DNA of 64,000 nt, from contig JAEBUN010000059.1 of assembly GCA_023014365.1 (NCBI GenBank), positions 93,796 through 157,795 of the forward strand, given 5' to 3'. The translations under genes and the position numbers were made by a program. This document shows positions 29,508 to 40,521 of the stretch, piece after piece. Positions within the stretch are counted from its first letter, which is position 1, and every line of letters starts with the position of its first letter. The notes beneath the pieces were generated by a model, which was not told the origin of the DNA, made no database searches, and saw only the letters and a program-made list of their open reading frames with translations. The stretch comes from Lepiota brunneoincarnata. Its lineage: Eukaryota > Basidiomycota > Agaricomycetes > Agaricales > Agaricaceae.

Positions 29508-29829
29508 GTGGTGGGGAGGTAGCATGGATGTTTGCAGCGATGCCAGACAGGCTAGTGGGGGCAGTGGTGGGGCTCCTAGGGGAGCTGAGGGACAGTGTGT
29601 TCAAGGGGTCTGTGGAGGGGGTAGGGGGGGGACTGTGGCCTTGGCTGTGGGATCTGCCACAATCTGCCCCTCCTCACGAAGCCTGTTGAGAGGCTGAGAA
29701 GGACATGTTCAGGTAAGGTTACCACTGGTCAAATCCAACAGTGGGGGTGTGCAGTATGAGACACTGAGTGAGGATGTGGGTGTGGCTGTGCATGTTACTG
29801 GTAGTGGTACCAGATCAAGAAGTAATACC
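29508..29829 (-). pseudogene. LINE-C gag N-terminus / 5' region
   Basis: The minus strand reads NTLSLSSPRSPTTAPTSLSGIAANIHATSPPH, a Ser/Thr/Pro-rich ORF1 start joining the 28198 segment after S2 removal. Beyond about 29700 coding is unclear and may be 5' UTR. The true start codon cannot be chosen. Confidence 0.5.
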
Positions 29830-29934
29830 AATCATCCTTCTTAACACTCTCAGTAAACTTATTGAGAAAATGATCTTGTGTCACTTGCAGTTTGAGGCTG
29901 TCAAGTTTGGCATGTTCCATCCAAACCAGTTTGG

Positions 29935-31022
29935 CAGCAGTGCTCCTTTCCCTCTTACCACCATCATCCTCCTCTTATATTATTTTCTACTCCTAATCTA
30001 CAGGCAGCTGTCCCATTTTTAGTGGGTTGTCTACAATATTCCACCTCTCTTTGCCCTTCTGGAGCGTCCCGGGGCTGTCTGGGGTTGTTGGGGAGTTGGG
30101 TGTGCCCTTGGCAAAGGTGCTTAAAGGCTGGGTATACTGGCTGCCTGATGAGCTGGCGATTCTGGGTAGTCTCTGCTGGGATCAGTGGATCTCTGGCTGG
30201 CCAAAATGGGTTAGGAATCCCCCTGGGCACATCCTGGGTGGGTTTGCAGTGGGACAACTGCGCTCCTCACCAAGCTCTCATGAAGCCTGTAGCAAGTGTG
30301 CTTCCCCCAAATACCCCCTCACGAGTAGGAAGTCTCCCACTTGAAAACAAGGGCATACCCACAAGGGACCGAGAGGATAGGGGACGGTAAGAGGGGGCAT
30401 AGCCATGAAAACAAGCTGACCGAGAGGACAGGCTACCCCCCTCCTGCATTCCAAGTGAGTAAAGCTCAGCCAGGTGCAGGGCATTAGTAGGGATCACCCA
30501 AACTCCAGGGCAGCTCTCATGCTGCAACTTCCATCCCAGTAGCGGCCCCTGCAAGACAGTAAGCCTGGACAGTTATATAGGGATCCGTGCTTATTGCAGA
30601 TCTGGGCAACCAGATCTCAATCACAAACCGGCTGCTGGGTAACGGGAAGGTGGTCCAGAGGTCGCACCCCAGATAGCCACTGGGCCATAGTGGTTCATTC
30701 AGAGAATGGCAAACTGGCTTGAGAGATCAAGATCTGGGTTTATCAGTTTGAGTTGTTATCATGTCAGTGGTTCTAGCGTGAGCCTGTGAGTTGAGTGGTG
30801 GAGTTTAGCCCGCCTTGTACACCCTTTAGGAAGGCCTTCTGTGCCAACCTGCTACCCTGGGGATTACCTAGTTGGGAGGGCAATGGGTTTGGGGTGTTCC
30901 ACATTTTTGCACCACCTCATGTAAGTCCAGCCTGTTGGCTTTAGTGCTGCACCAATTAGGGAGGCTGTTAGTGTGCCAACCCATGCCCCTGGGCGCACCA
31001 CCTATAGGGGAGGCCCCTGCCT
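29935..31022 (+). other. Putative LINE-B 5' UTR/promoter region
   Basis: About 1.1 kb without a convincing protein. It is bounded on the left by the TSD and on the right by an ATG in a frame continuous with LINE-B sequence. LINE 5' UTRs hold internal promoters, but no TATA or other element stands out here. Confidence 0.45.
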
Positions 31023-31409
31023 GTGTCTATGGCAAGTAAAGCTCAGTCTGGCATGGGAGCAATGGGTGCCATAGCACTCATCTCATGCCAAGCAGGCCAT
31101 GTTGGGATCATGTGGAGTTTGCCTGCAAGGGGCTCCTTGGACAGGATATCTGTTGCTGGCACAGCACAGGCAATCCGCACTATACTCGGCCACACCCCTA
31201 TAGGGGAGTACCACACTAGAATCCACCCCCAGGAGGATCACTCCTGTCCTTGTGGGTTGTGGCTTGAGACCTGCACCCACATTCTCACTTCTTGTCTGAA
31301 GTATACATGGTGTAGCAGGTTACCCCATGACCTCAACGCCCTTTTGGGCTTTCTGGAACGCAATCCCTCTGCATTTGCATTCCTATCCCGGCTCCAAGGG
31401 GTGGGATAA
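31023..31409 (+). CDS. LINE-B4 fusion ORF: ORF1 start joined to ORF2 zinc-finger end
   Basis: 128 codons (ATG at 31023 or 31029) without stops. The first ~40 residues (MASKAQSGMGAMGAIALIS) have no LINE-B counterpart here. From SVAGTAQAIRTILGHTPIGEY on, it is the LINE-B ORF2 C-terminus with CPCGLWLETCTHILTSC. The TGA found before this part in LINE-B1, B2 and B3 is removed by the deletion. If translated, it would give a short CCHC protein; whether it is made is unknown. Confidence 0.5.
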   Translation: MSMASKAQSGMGAMGAIALISCQAGHVGIMWSLPARGSLDRISVAGTAQAIRTILGHTPIGEYHTRIHPQEDHSCPCGLWLETCTHILTSCLKYTWCSRLPHDLNALLGFLERNPSAFAFLSRLQGVG

Positions 31410-31857
31410 CTGGGGAGGGCCTTTGAGTTAGTCCCCCCTCACAGGCTTGGGCCTTGAGGAGTCTATGGTTATTCACCAACTGCCTTTGGGCGGTCTGAAG
31501 GGATTTACTGCAAATTGAGACATTACCCCAATAAGGGGGGGACCTGATGCTCTTAGAGCCTTTGTTGGCAAGGTGTAGAGATTTGCAGGGAATTGACCCC
31601 TACCCCCTTTGGGGGGGGAACCTGTTGGCCCTATCCACCCCTCATCTGTTGTGCCCCAGTTTCTGTCAGGGTAGTGAGCTCTTCACCCACATGCACTTCA
31701 TTATGGAGTGTAGCCTTTCAAGTCAGCAGGACTCTCTTCCCTACCTTCATTGGTAGTTATATCATGTATTAGTTGCCTTGTACGTAGCTAGTGCATGCAG
31801 ACTGCATTCAAGCACCACGTTATAAATTGTTGATTGGAAAACAAAAAAAAAAAAAAG

Positions 31858-34082
31858 AACCAGTTCGGTGGTGTGATCCAGAGGTCCACTAAGGATGCTG
31901 GTTCCTACATACCTTGTGCACCTTGTGCATGCTGGGTGGGCCCATGGGTTGAAGACAAGTGTTCTTGCCTTTGACATCACACAGTTCTTCCCATCCCTTA
32001 ATCATGGGATGCTTCTCACAATTCTTGCCCAGCAGGGGTTCTCCCCCTATGTTGGCGGATTTTTCACTTTGTATCTCATGGAGAGGTTCACCAGCTATGC
32101 CTGGAACTCCTTCCTGTCTGAACTGTTCTGGGCAGAGGTGGGGGTGGGCCAGGGGTCTGCCCTCTCACCCATCCTGTCTGGCCTCTATCTGGCTCCAGCC
32201 ATATACATTATCAAGCAGGGGCTCCCTCAGCCAGGCCTCTTGCTCCTTTCTTACGTTGATGATGGTACCATCGTGGTGCAGGCCTGGGACCTGGATGCCA
32301 ATTGTGTTCTTCTCTGCAGATCTTACAAGGTGGTTCATGACATCTTTACTTGGTTTGCACTTGTTGTGGAGCACGACAAGTACAAGCTCTTTCACTTCTC
32401 ATGGGATCATTCCAGTGAGAACCCCCCAGTAGACTTGGGGTTTCCCCCATTCACTGGCACTACCCCTCTTTGGCCCAAGACCTATTGGAGGTATTTGGGC
32501 TTCTACTTCAATCGTGCCCTTATGTTTAAGGAGCATGTTTGCTTCTACTCTACTAAGGCCATCTCCATGGTCAAGGCTATGGGGATGCTTGGTAATTCTG
32601 TCTGGGGGCTTCTGCCTGATCAAAAGCACCTTCTTTATCAGTTGTGTGTGGTTCCTATCACCTATCACCATGTACAGCTTCCATCTGTGGTACTACCGGG
32701 GTGCTAGGTATAAGGGCGCTCTGGACCACCTTTGCCAGATGCAGTGTTGGGCTACACTCTGGATTACTGGCACCTTTAGGACGTCACCTGATGGGGAGGT
32801 TGGGGCCATTGGGGGCCTGATCCCCATCCATCTTCATCTCTGGAAGCTTCGTAATCACACCAAGTTGCAGTACAGCACACTTGCTCCAGGTCATCCTGTT
32901 TGCACTCTCCTTGGCTGGGGGTACAGTGGCAATCTCCAGTCTCATGCCCAGTCCATAGCTAGGCTCCCTCCCTGAGAGTTAATCAAGGTGAAGGGGCCCA
33001 TTGTCGATGCTAACCAGTGTCTTGCCACCCTTGCCAGGCCTTTCAACGTGGTTGTGCTGGAGGCTTGGCTGGGGCATTGTCTCTTGGATGTGCATCTGGA
33101 CAGGGTCCACTTCCACTTGTACGACTGGGGGGTGGATGATGCCCTTCTGGCCCATGTTATGGCTCTCAACTGGGTCCTGGCCTGGGTGCAGGCTGAGGCA
33201 GGGGTTCTGGTGGCAGCAATGGACATGAGTCTACCACCTCACCAGGTCCACCAGGCAGTTTCTGCTGCTCAAATGTTCTGGGGCATGGATTGCATTCACA
33301 CAGTCCAGCTTCCTGGGGGGAAGGTTATGGCTCCCAAGGCTGAGCTTTTCACCATCCAGCTGGCGGTGTCCAAGGCAGTTTCTGTCAAGGGTGCTGTTAG
33401 TCTTATTCTGTTCACTGACTCAATGGCCTCAGCCAGGCAGGTGGTGCACCCATCAGTGCACTCTGCCCAGGGCCAGTCCCTGGTGGTATGCTGCCTTCTT
33501 GCCAAGTGGTTCGCTGGGAGTCCGGCCTGCTCAGTTCACTTCTGGAAAGTCCCTTCACATGCGAAGTGGCCTTTCCACACTTAGGTGCACGACTTCGCGT
33601 GGTCGTTGCCTTCCATTGGGGTAGGGGCTTGGCCCTGGGCCTCACTTGACTACCTCTGTAAGGAGGAAGTACGCTCTTGTCAGGACTGCTGGATTGATTT
33701 GTTCTAGGATCCTGACCATCACAGGCATGGTTTTCTCCAGCTCACCAGGGACGACAATCATCCCCTGCAGCCCACATATCTCCACAGTGGGGCCTGGATC
33801 CCACACACTCATTTGGTGTCTGTTATGGCCCAGATGACATGTGCTATTCTTAACCACATGCTGATAGGGAGCTATTGGAGGCACTTCTTCCTGCAAGAAG
33901 ATTATTCCTGTTGCTGCAGGTTTTGGGAGGAGACTTGTGAGCACGTGTTTCAGAACTGCCCTAGGCATTCCATGGCAGGGGTCCTGGCTACAGTTGAGGC
34001 CCTCACTGCTTTCCTCAAGGCATCACTGACCATGTTTGCATTCGCCAAGAGGGCTGGGCCCCCTCTGGGAGGTATCAGCTAG
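31858..34082 (+). pseudogene. LINE-A4 ORF2: RT, RNase H, terminal CCHC
   Basis: RT motifs: FDITQFFPSLNH, VGVGQGSALSPILSGLYLAP and intact YVDDGT. A short direct duplication (CCTATCA twice near 32655-32668) shifts the frame before MYSFHLWYYRG. A stop lies near 32973. The RNase H region keeps all three acidic positions (AMDMSLPP, APKAELFTIQ, LFTDSMAS), the best preserved of the LINE-A copies. Zinc finger CCCRFWEETCEHVFQNC. Stops at about 33582 and 33705 split the end. Confidence 0.82.
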
Positions 34083-34436
34083 TAGCTCTGCCTGGCACCC
34101 AGTTGGGTCCGGGCCAGGGCGCTGGTTATTCCCCTGCCACCTTCAGGTGGCATGTAGGGATTTACGTGGGAACTGACCCCTAACCCCCAATAAGGGGGGG
34201 AACCTCACCTCAGTCTGGTGCCTGCTCCATGTGCTGGGCAGTAGCTGTCTTCCCACCTCCTATCATTCGGGGCAGCTTTGTCCTGGGCATGGGAAAATGC
34301 ATGCCTGCATCCGCAGTCACACATTGTATGTACAGATACCCTGTAGTGTACAGCTTGGTCATTTGTACTGTAGTATGTAGCTGCACATGGCCCATGTAAT
34401 AAATTGGAGATTTTTTTTTAAAAAAAAAAAAAAAAC
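34083..34436 (+). other. LINE-A4 3' UTR and poly(A)
   Basis: Non-coding; matches the 3' UTRs of LINE-A1 to A3, ending TAATAAATTGGAGA then T and A runs. Confidence 0.8.
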
Positions 34437-34692
34437 CCCCTTCTCACATTTGCAATACTTATTCTACATTGCAGCTTGGGTCTTTTTATCAGAAACACCA
34501 GGTCACAAATCCCTGCTGTTGCCACCCATTATTGCTCTTTCTAACTCTTCGACCACTCAGCCTCTAAGCCAGCAACTGTTATTGGGTAAGCAACATTCAT
34601 CTCGTTGCCAAATTAGCTAGACCATAACATTATTTCTTCTGTACCCTTTTTTAGCTTCTCAAACTCACATCAGCCTCCCTCCTATTATCACC
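34437..34692 (+). other. Region between LINE-A4 and the next gene
   Basis: AT-rich, no clear gene. It could hold the promoter and a non-coding or short first exon of the downstream gene; a pyrimidine run and TTTTTTAG near 34644 look intron-like. Confidence 0.3.
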
Positions 34693-35912
34693 ATGGATTC
34701 TGGCAGTAATGAAGAAGTTGGTCACACTCCTAATGAGTCAGCTGTCCCATCAACGGTACCAGAGGATGATTCCTCTCATGTAACAGAACCCAATTCACCA
34801 TCTGATGATGACGTTCCTTTAGCTATCATGTCCTAAATGTGCAAAACTGCTTCTCAGTCAACCACATGGTCCAAACAAAGTCAGGCAGTCTCTAGCACAG
34901 GAAAGCAATGTTCAGCTCAGGTGAAAGGTAAAGGTCAGGCAACCCAAGTATTTTTGAGGTCCCACCCCTTCCTGTCACTTGTTCTTCAGGCAAAAAAGGT
35001 CTGGGTGTACCTCACAATTTTCACAGTACATTCTCATTTCTCTGTTTTCTGTTTATTTGCCCACTGAAAACCTTCTTATCAGTGGTGTCCATTTGGAGCA
35101 AAGAGGACTATGACCAGGTATTTGGGTGAACTCTCGCAATGCCCTTAATTGGTAAAGACCTCATGCAACTTTTTCAGCATTGTGAGGCCACTCATCAAGA
35201 GGTAGGCCTCCTTCCTTCCTTCTCATTTCATTTTTTATGTCATACCTTCACTGTGCAGTTGGCACAAATTCCACCCTGCTGCCATAATTGTGCTTGGACA
35301 TTTGAATACTGCACGTTTTTTGAGGAGCAGCACCCCCACACCCACTGCATCCTCCATTCACTTCCAAACTGTGGCAAACAATTCCCTCCCCAACTTTGCC
35401 TCACCAATGCTGATAGTTCAGTGCAAGTTACCTTGCCAGGTTCAATTTGTAAGTGCCCTGTCTTAATTTATCTTCAGTTCAATTTAATTAATTTGCTCTT
35501 TTTAGTCCTAGGTCAGCTTCTGGCTAATGCCAAAGCTACCTACTTTGATACAACCGTCGCAGGTCAGGCTTACAAGGCTGCCCAGCTTCAATTCGAAAAT
35601 TTGCTCTGCCAAATCCTTTTGCACATTCAGCTGCTAAACAAGGATCACAGTCCCAACTTCCTCATCAATGCTGGCTTTGTTAAGGACCAGGCCAGTTTGG
35701 ACATGTTCCTTACCATTACCAACAAGATTTTGCTTGAAGGGGCATTGCATCAGGAGATCGAATGTCTCAGAGGTGAATTGTTCATCACTTTTGCTGAGTT
35801 TTACAAGGCTGCTGGTCCATCTCAGAGCATTGCTGGTCCATCGAACAACAAGGTCCCTGAGTCTGCTGACTGCTCATTGGGCATCTTCAACACCTTCTCT
35901 ATATCCCCTTAA
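34693..35912 (+). pseudogene. Unidentified multi-exon gene, module 1 (Cys-rich)
   Basis: Not recognised. It starts with an acidic Ser/Asp/Glu-rich stretch (MDSGSNEEVGHTPNES) that meets TAA at 34834. Exons after likely ~55-60-bp introns carry VVSIWSKEDYDQ, then a Cys-rich exon (about 35258-35449) with CCHNCAWTFEYC (C-x2-C-x6-C) and further Cys/His. The last part (about 35506-35912) is helical: AGQAYKAAQLQFENLLC, then GFVKDQASLDMFLTITNKI. The end lies upstream of a related module at 36191. With 37140-38819 it may form one decayed gene lying antisense to, and converging on, the Ty3 element G2. Confidence 0.45.
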
Positions 35913-36190
35913 CTTCTTATCACTGCTATTTGACCTTTAGTTATATTTGTCTTGTGTTTTACCCCTGAAAAATGGGTTTCAAATATAACTTTTTCTTGAT
36001 CCATTCCTATTCTAAATATGGTACTCTCTGTACCTGTCTCTTTCAGGGTAGCCCTAAGTTATGTCATGGTATGATCCCCTGTTAATGGAGAACCTATCTG
36101 TTTTGTTGGAATATTCCCATGGTTTCAGATAATTAGGTGTTCTCCACCCTTGCTCACTTCTTTGTCTCTATGCTTCTGTCCCTGCTCACC

Positions 36191-36677
36191 ATGTCCCACA
36201 GCTCAAATGACATTCCAGCTTTTGCTGTTGACATTGCTCTCACCAGTGACTCAGCCCCCTCTTGTCCCTCTTCTCCAGGCACTTCTGATAGGCCTCTTGA
36301 TGCAGACATTCCTACCAATTTCTCACCATCAGACTGGTTTACCTGTACGTTTACTCTTTTCTTATTCAACCTTATCACTAAGATCTTTTGTCCCAGCCCT
36401 CAATCCCTTAATCTCTAATTTCTTTTCTGCTTTCAACAACAACGTTGCTGCCCAGGCATGCTACAAACTTTCCCAAAAGCTTTTTCAACATTCCCTTGCC
36501 AAATCTCTCATTTTCTCTCACTCCTTGTGGAGGATTAACAAGCAAGCAGGCTTTACTGGTGACAATGCTGCTCTCGATGCTTTTGATGCAGCTATTGCCA
36601 AGGTTCGTTTTAGCTTTCTGGTGGCCATTCCACCCTTATATCTCTCATACACAGTACTACAAGGTTTCAGCACATAA
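36191..36677 (+). pseudogene. Unidentified gene, module 2 (paralogous to module 1)
   Basis: ATG at 36191 opens a Ser/Pro/Asp-rich exon (MSHSSNDIPAFAVDIAL), a probable intron starts at GTACGT (about 36351) and ends at CCCAG (about 36399), then FNNNVAAQACYKLSQKLFQ and GFTGDNAALDAFDAAIAKV. The second exon parallels module 1 (AGQAYKAAQLQF; GFVKDQASLDMFLTITNKI), so the two are related duplicated units. Function unknown. Confidence 0.4.
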
Positions 36678-37139
36678 CAAGAGTTTTGAAAACACTTCTC
36701 AACTTTGAAGCTGCTCCCTTGTACCCCCTCCTCTTGTGTCCTGTAGTATATTTGTTCTCTATGTGTCACCCCTTTTTCTATTTAGGGCTTTTCAATTTTA
36801 TTTTTCATTCTCTATATTTTCTTGCATGAATTAGGGTCAAAAGTGGGTTTATTTGCCCATTCCAGATTGAAATTTGTTGTTTTATATGTGAAAATAATAA
36901 TGGTGGCACCTGTGCCGCTGCCTATCTCCCCCTTACTATAGATAGGTGCCTTCACCGACTCTTTGGGTGAAACAGCTTACACATCTTCAAGATTGCTGCA
37001 TTCCTGTCTTGTGTAGGTGGAGATAGCTAATCAGATTTTAGCTTTCATCATCTATAAAACAGGCCAGGGAAGGCTAATGTTTGTTTTCACCCCTCCTTTT
37101 TTTATTTCATGCCTGCTAATTTATCTGCTTGATTTACCA

Positions 37140-37830
37140 AGCTTGATGAAGTGATTAGTACCATGAAGTACTGCATCCAATGCCTTGCCAATGGCAAAAT
37201 TCCTCAGTATCCCATGGAGAAGGCTCTTGTTGCTATGGAGAAGCCTTTGGTTTGTGTTTTTATCCACTCATTTGACTAGCTACTTCTCAATGGTCCTTAG
37301 GCTGCATTCATCCACACACTGGATGAGGATCCCAATGCATTCTCAGAACAGAATAATCAAGATCTTTTGTTCCATGCCCATTGAAGCTTTGAAGCATATC
37401 AAAACAACTTTTACAAAGAATACGTCAAACCCCCTGCCTACCACACCATTTCTGATGTTTGTGGCCACATTGCTCAGGCTTGTACTCATGATCAAGTCCA
37501 AGAGGCCCTCAAGAAAAAGGATATAGGTTCCAGAGACATTCCAACAGGTCCTAAAAAAGTACATTCGATTTTTCACTTCTTTAGCTAGTCCACTTATGAA
37601 CTTAAGTCTCGTCGTTCTTGCAAGGACACTCAAGATGAGAGCATTCCTGGCTCTACATCTACTGGTACTGTCCTGACCAAGACTTTGGTCTGTCTTATCT
37701 TTCTTTATAATGTATTTTGTTTCTTATTTATTTTCATTTTCTTTATCAGGACATGGCCATTGATATGGATCTTGTTCCTGAAAAAGACCCGACTGCTTCC
37801 AATGATGGATGTGCATCATTGAAGTGTTGA
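37140..37830 (+). pseudogene. Unidentified gene, further exons
   Basis: Exon-like frames KLDEVISTMKYCIQCLANGK and PMEKALVAMEK are followed by an intron-like GTTTGT...CTTAG gap. Then AAFIHTLDEDPNAFSEQNNQ, a stop, SFEAYQNNFYKEYVKPP and HTISDVCGHIAQACTHDQVQ. Broken by stops; no domain recognised. May be continuous with the exon at 38436. Confidence 0.35.
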
Positions 37831-37909
37831 AATTCTTTCTCTGGTAGAGTACATTTCATGTCATTCAATCTATTTCTTGTTTAATCAATACCTGTCATAG
37901 GAGGCCGAC

Positions 37910-38320
37910 TGTAAGGGGACACTCCAGACACCTCAGCAACACCTCCATTAGCCCTATCGACACCCCTGTGCCCTCCAATGCATTATATATCCCTCCCTTC
38001 AAACGCTCATACTGCAAACACAGCCAGAATACTCCATACACTCCCTCACTGTCCAGATAAAACCCTCCCTCATTCCCTCTCATTCCTACAGACTCCAGAC
38101 TATCATATTCACATCCCACATTTGTTTCAACCACACCAGGCCTTGCGCAATCTAGAGACACCACAGCTAAGCCTGGTTCAATTTATATTGATTATATAAG
38201 TTAGGTATATACATAGTTTTCGCCTGCAGGGGTTTCCTCATCCTATTCTCTTAGGATTTCCCTGCAGGTATGTGTCCTGTACATAACTCATAGCTTAATA
38301 TCACTTAGGATTTCCCTGCA
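37910..38320 (+). repeat. LTR-like fragment (solo LTR candidate)
   Basis: TGTAAGGGGACACTCCAG opens it, a TATATA sits at about 37983, and a TTAGGATTTCCCTGCA motif occurs twice near the end (38250-38266 and 38305-38320). TG...CA ends suggest an LTR, but the terminal repeats are imperfect and no TSD was seen. It lies between exons of the unidentified gene. Confidence 0.35.
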
Positions 38321-38435
38321 GTCGTTTCGGCTCCCCCTGAGCTGTCAAGGCCTCCCAGGTTGCCCTAACACCGACCCTGCTAGGACTGTATGTCTGCCCT
38401 ATTCTGCAGTCCCTGGCATAGATACTGATAGCAAG

Positions 38436-38819
38436 GTGTATCAACTGGCCACTCAGCTTGTAGCTAAAAATTGGTCAAATCAAAAACATGTTCATGTATC
38501 GAACGACTTTACTAGTCTCCCTGGTACGCTTTCTCTTTATTTAACCCATGGATGGCTTGACAAAAATCTCTTAGATAGCCTCGTCTCCAAGCTCAAAGAG
38601 TGTTTTGCTCAGGCACAGGTTCTTCAGCAAAAACAGACTGAGGAGGCTTCTCCTGAAGTCCTCCAAGGATGTTTGTTAAATATTAGTCAGTCCCTTTTGA
38701 CCATTATTCCTGATCTAGAGGGAACTGCTAAACACTTCCAATTTCTTCTTCACGAGCAAGAGAGACTCATTGATTTGTTAAACAATAGGCCTTTTACTTC
38801 TCCGTCATCTGTTTAGCTA
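38436..38819 (+). pseudogene. Unidentified gene, last exon
   Basis: 126-codon open frame (MYQLATQLVAKNWSNQK...NNRPFTSPSSV) with predicted helices (LLDSLVSKLKECFAQAQVLQ). The preceding TTCTGCAG near 38410 is a plausible acceptor. Its stop lies about 83 bp from the stop of the oppositely oriented G2 pol, a spacing close to the 69 bp between the G1 antisense gene and G1 pol. Confidence 0.45.
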
Positions 38820-38901
38820 ACTTGCTTCTGTAACCCCTGATAGTTTTTCATGTAGTTTTTCTTGTATTGTTTCTGTATTTTACAGTCTCAATAGAAGTTT
38901 T

Positions 38902-39315
38902 TTATGCATGAATTCCATCTTCCAAGAGCTCAGTAAATTGAGCTTCCTCTCCTATATCTCCTTGGTCCAATTCCTTTGTAAGCTTTTCCAGTCCTTCTCG
39001 TGACAGATCAATTAGATCATAAACCTGTGATGGCAATTGGATCTTTTTTCTAGCTAAAAAGGGAATGACCCAGAATTCTGCTACTTTATTCTGCCAGACT
39101 GACCCATCCAGTTCTGCCACGATGTTAGCACCTCCTTTTCCTCTAGAGAGTACCACCATTGGACCAAGATATTGTGGTTTCATCTTACGATCAGCTGACA
39201 TTTCTATAGTGTTTCTTACCAGAACTAGGTCTCCAGGTTTGAATACATACATAGCTTTTGATTTTATATCTGTTTTCTTCTTCAAGCCTTCTGGCTCTTT
39301 TGATTTTCTCCTCAT
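38902..39315 (-). pseudogene. G2 integrase C-terminal tail
   Basis: About 137 codons: FKPGDLVLVRNTIEMSADRK, KPQYLGPMVVLSRGKGG and AELDGSVWQNKVAEFWVIPF are the post-core tail typical of fungal Ty3 integrases. Ends ELLEDGIHA. Immediately upstream should come the D,D35E core; instead protease-region sequence precedes, so the catalytic part was deleted. Confidence 0.75.
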
Positions 39316-39325
39316 TCATTAGCTC

Positions 39326-40521
39326 TTACATTTCTTCTACAGGGATTTTCCTTGATACAGGCTCATAAGTCTGCCCAGCCACTTGGCTAAAGAAAACTTG
39401 TAAAGTCTGCTTTTCTTCTTGAGTATAGTTCTTTTCAGATAAGCTCTTGTGCAAATATAATACTTGTAGCTCATCTATGGTATAGTTTGAATTTTCTAAC
39501 ATCAGTTCTTTTCTAATCCAAGGTTTTTGTTCCTTATCTATCTCAATAACCCATACAGCCTCTCCTTGTTTATTTTCCAATTCATCAAGGCTAGTCAAAA
39601 ATTTGCTAGAGGCATCTCTGAAATGCCTCCTCTTGGATAAGTAGGTAAAATAGTTTTACCCTTTGTATTCGGATCTGTTACTATGACAAGTTGTCCACCA
39701 TTTGCCTTATTCTTTATTTCACTCTCTGTTAACACATCAAATAGTCTCCCTAATAAAACATGATATGACAGTTCTTCTAGAATATGCACCTGTAGATAGA
39801 CAGTTACACCTGCCATCCAGAATGGTACATCCCTAGCTAAACCATGCATTCTATTGATCAATCTGTTGGCACTCTGCATCTTGAAAGTCATAAAGGGATC
39901 CCACATCAAAGCACATGCTTCTGCTGCCTCTCAACTCATAGCTATGATTTGGGAGCCACTATCCAAAACTGCTTCTTCATCCTTAAATTCATTTATAATA
40001 ACTGGTATGGATCATAATTTTTCTGACTCTCTAGCCACAAAAACTTGTTTCAGACAATCCTCCTCAGGTAAAGTTTCAAGATATTGCAAGACAGGGTCAT
40101 TGACAACCTAGGCTTCAACTTCACCTCCTGATTTCTGTAAAGTTCTCCAGTACTTTCATGCACCAGTGAGATTCCACATATTTACTTGAACCATTGGTTC
40201 ATCGGGATTTTTTGAAGCTGGTATTTTATTAGCTTCTTCTGTCTCAACTGGAATATGCTTCCTGGCAATCTTTTCTTTACAAGCTTCCCTATATTTCAGC
40301 AATAATGCGAACAGCTCTTCATGAGTAACTGACACTTCTCCTGATAATACCCTACTCAAAACATCATTCACATCTACATCCGCTTCAATGGGAGCTTGCC
40401 TTTTATAACTTGGCTTTCCTCTGTTACTAGCTTCTTTCACCAGTACAGGAGGTACCTCAGCTATCATAGGCAATGGTGGTACCTGACTGTAAGGTAACTC
40501 CTGTGGCCTATTCACATCCAC
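39326..40521 (-). pseudogene. G2 pol N-terminus: pre-protease domain and aspartic protease
   Basis: Upstream frame 40521-40156 (VNDVLSRVLSGEVSVTHEELFALLLKY) is the acidic helical region that precedes protease in many fungal Ty3 elements. The protease active site DSGSQII is near 39955 with stops around it. Frame 39909-39595 holds SANRLINRMHGLARDVPF, LQVHILEELSYHVLLGRLFDVL and DPNTKGKTILPTYPRGG. Frame 39598-39326 is a spacer ending VSRKIPVEEM. RT should follow but is missing. Confidence 0.7.

Larger units (their letters stand above)
18432..29829 (-). mobile_element. LINE-C: gag region of a third LINE, broken by four insertions
   Basis: Minus-strand gag pieces at about 29700-29508, 28198-27862, 27159-26663 and 18806-18436 join in order once S2, LINE-A3 and G1 are removed. 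The protein reads through: GCSG/FLDYALDGHMDEEM across LINE-A3, and ETIATMA/RAFPHLSPVDILHM across G1. The remainder of LINE-C lies left of the window because LINE-B1 interrupts it at 18432. The 5' limit (about 29829) is set by the start of LINE-A4 and is uncertain. Confidence 0.7.
29935..31857 (+). mobile_element. LINE-B4: internally deleted LINE-B with both ends
   Basis: TSD AACCAGTTYGG at 29924-29934 and 31858-31868; poly(A) at 31843-31856. The 3' part (from about 31149) is the LINE-B terminal CCHC and 3' UTR. The 5' part (29935 to about 31140) is not found in the other, 5'-truncated LINE-B copies and is likely the LINE-B 5' UTR plus the first codons of ORF1. 1923 bp, so most of ORF1 and ORF2 is missing. 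A non-autonomous derivative that would need another copy's proteins. Confidence 0.7.
29830..34436 (+). mobile_element. LINE-A4: 5'-truncated LINE-A, split by LINE-B4
   Basis: Starts at the RT motif PIILLNTLSKLIEKM (about 29830) and ends in poly(A) near 34419-34436. LINE-B4 splits it at the NQFGG codons. No TSD for LINE-A4 itself is apparent. Confidence 0.8.
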
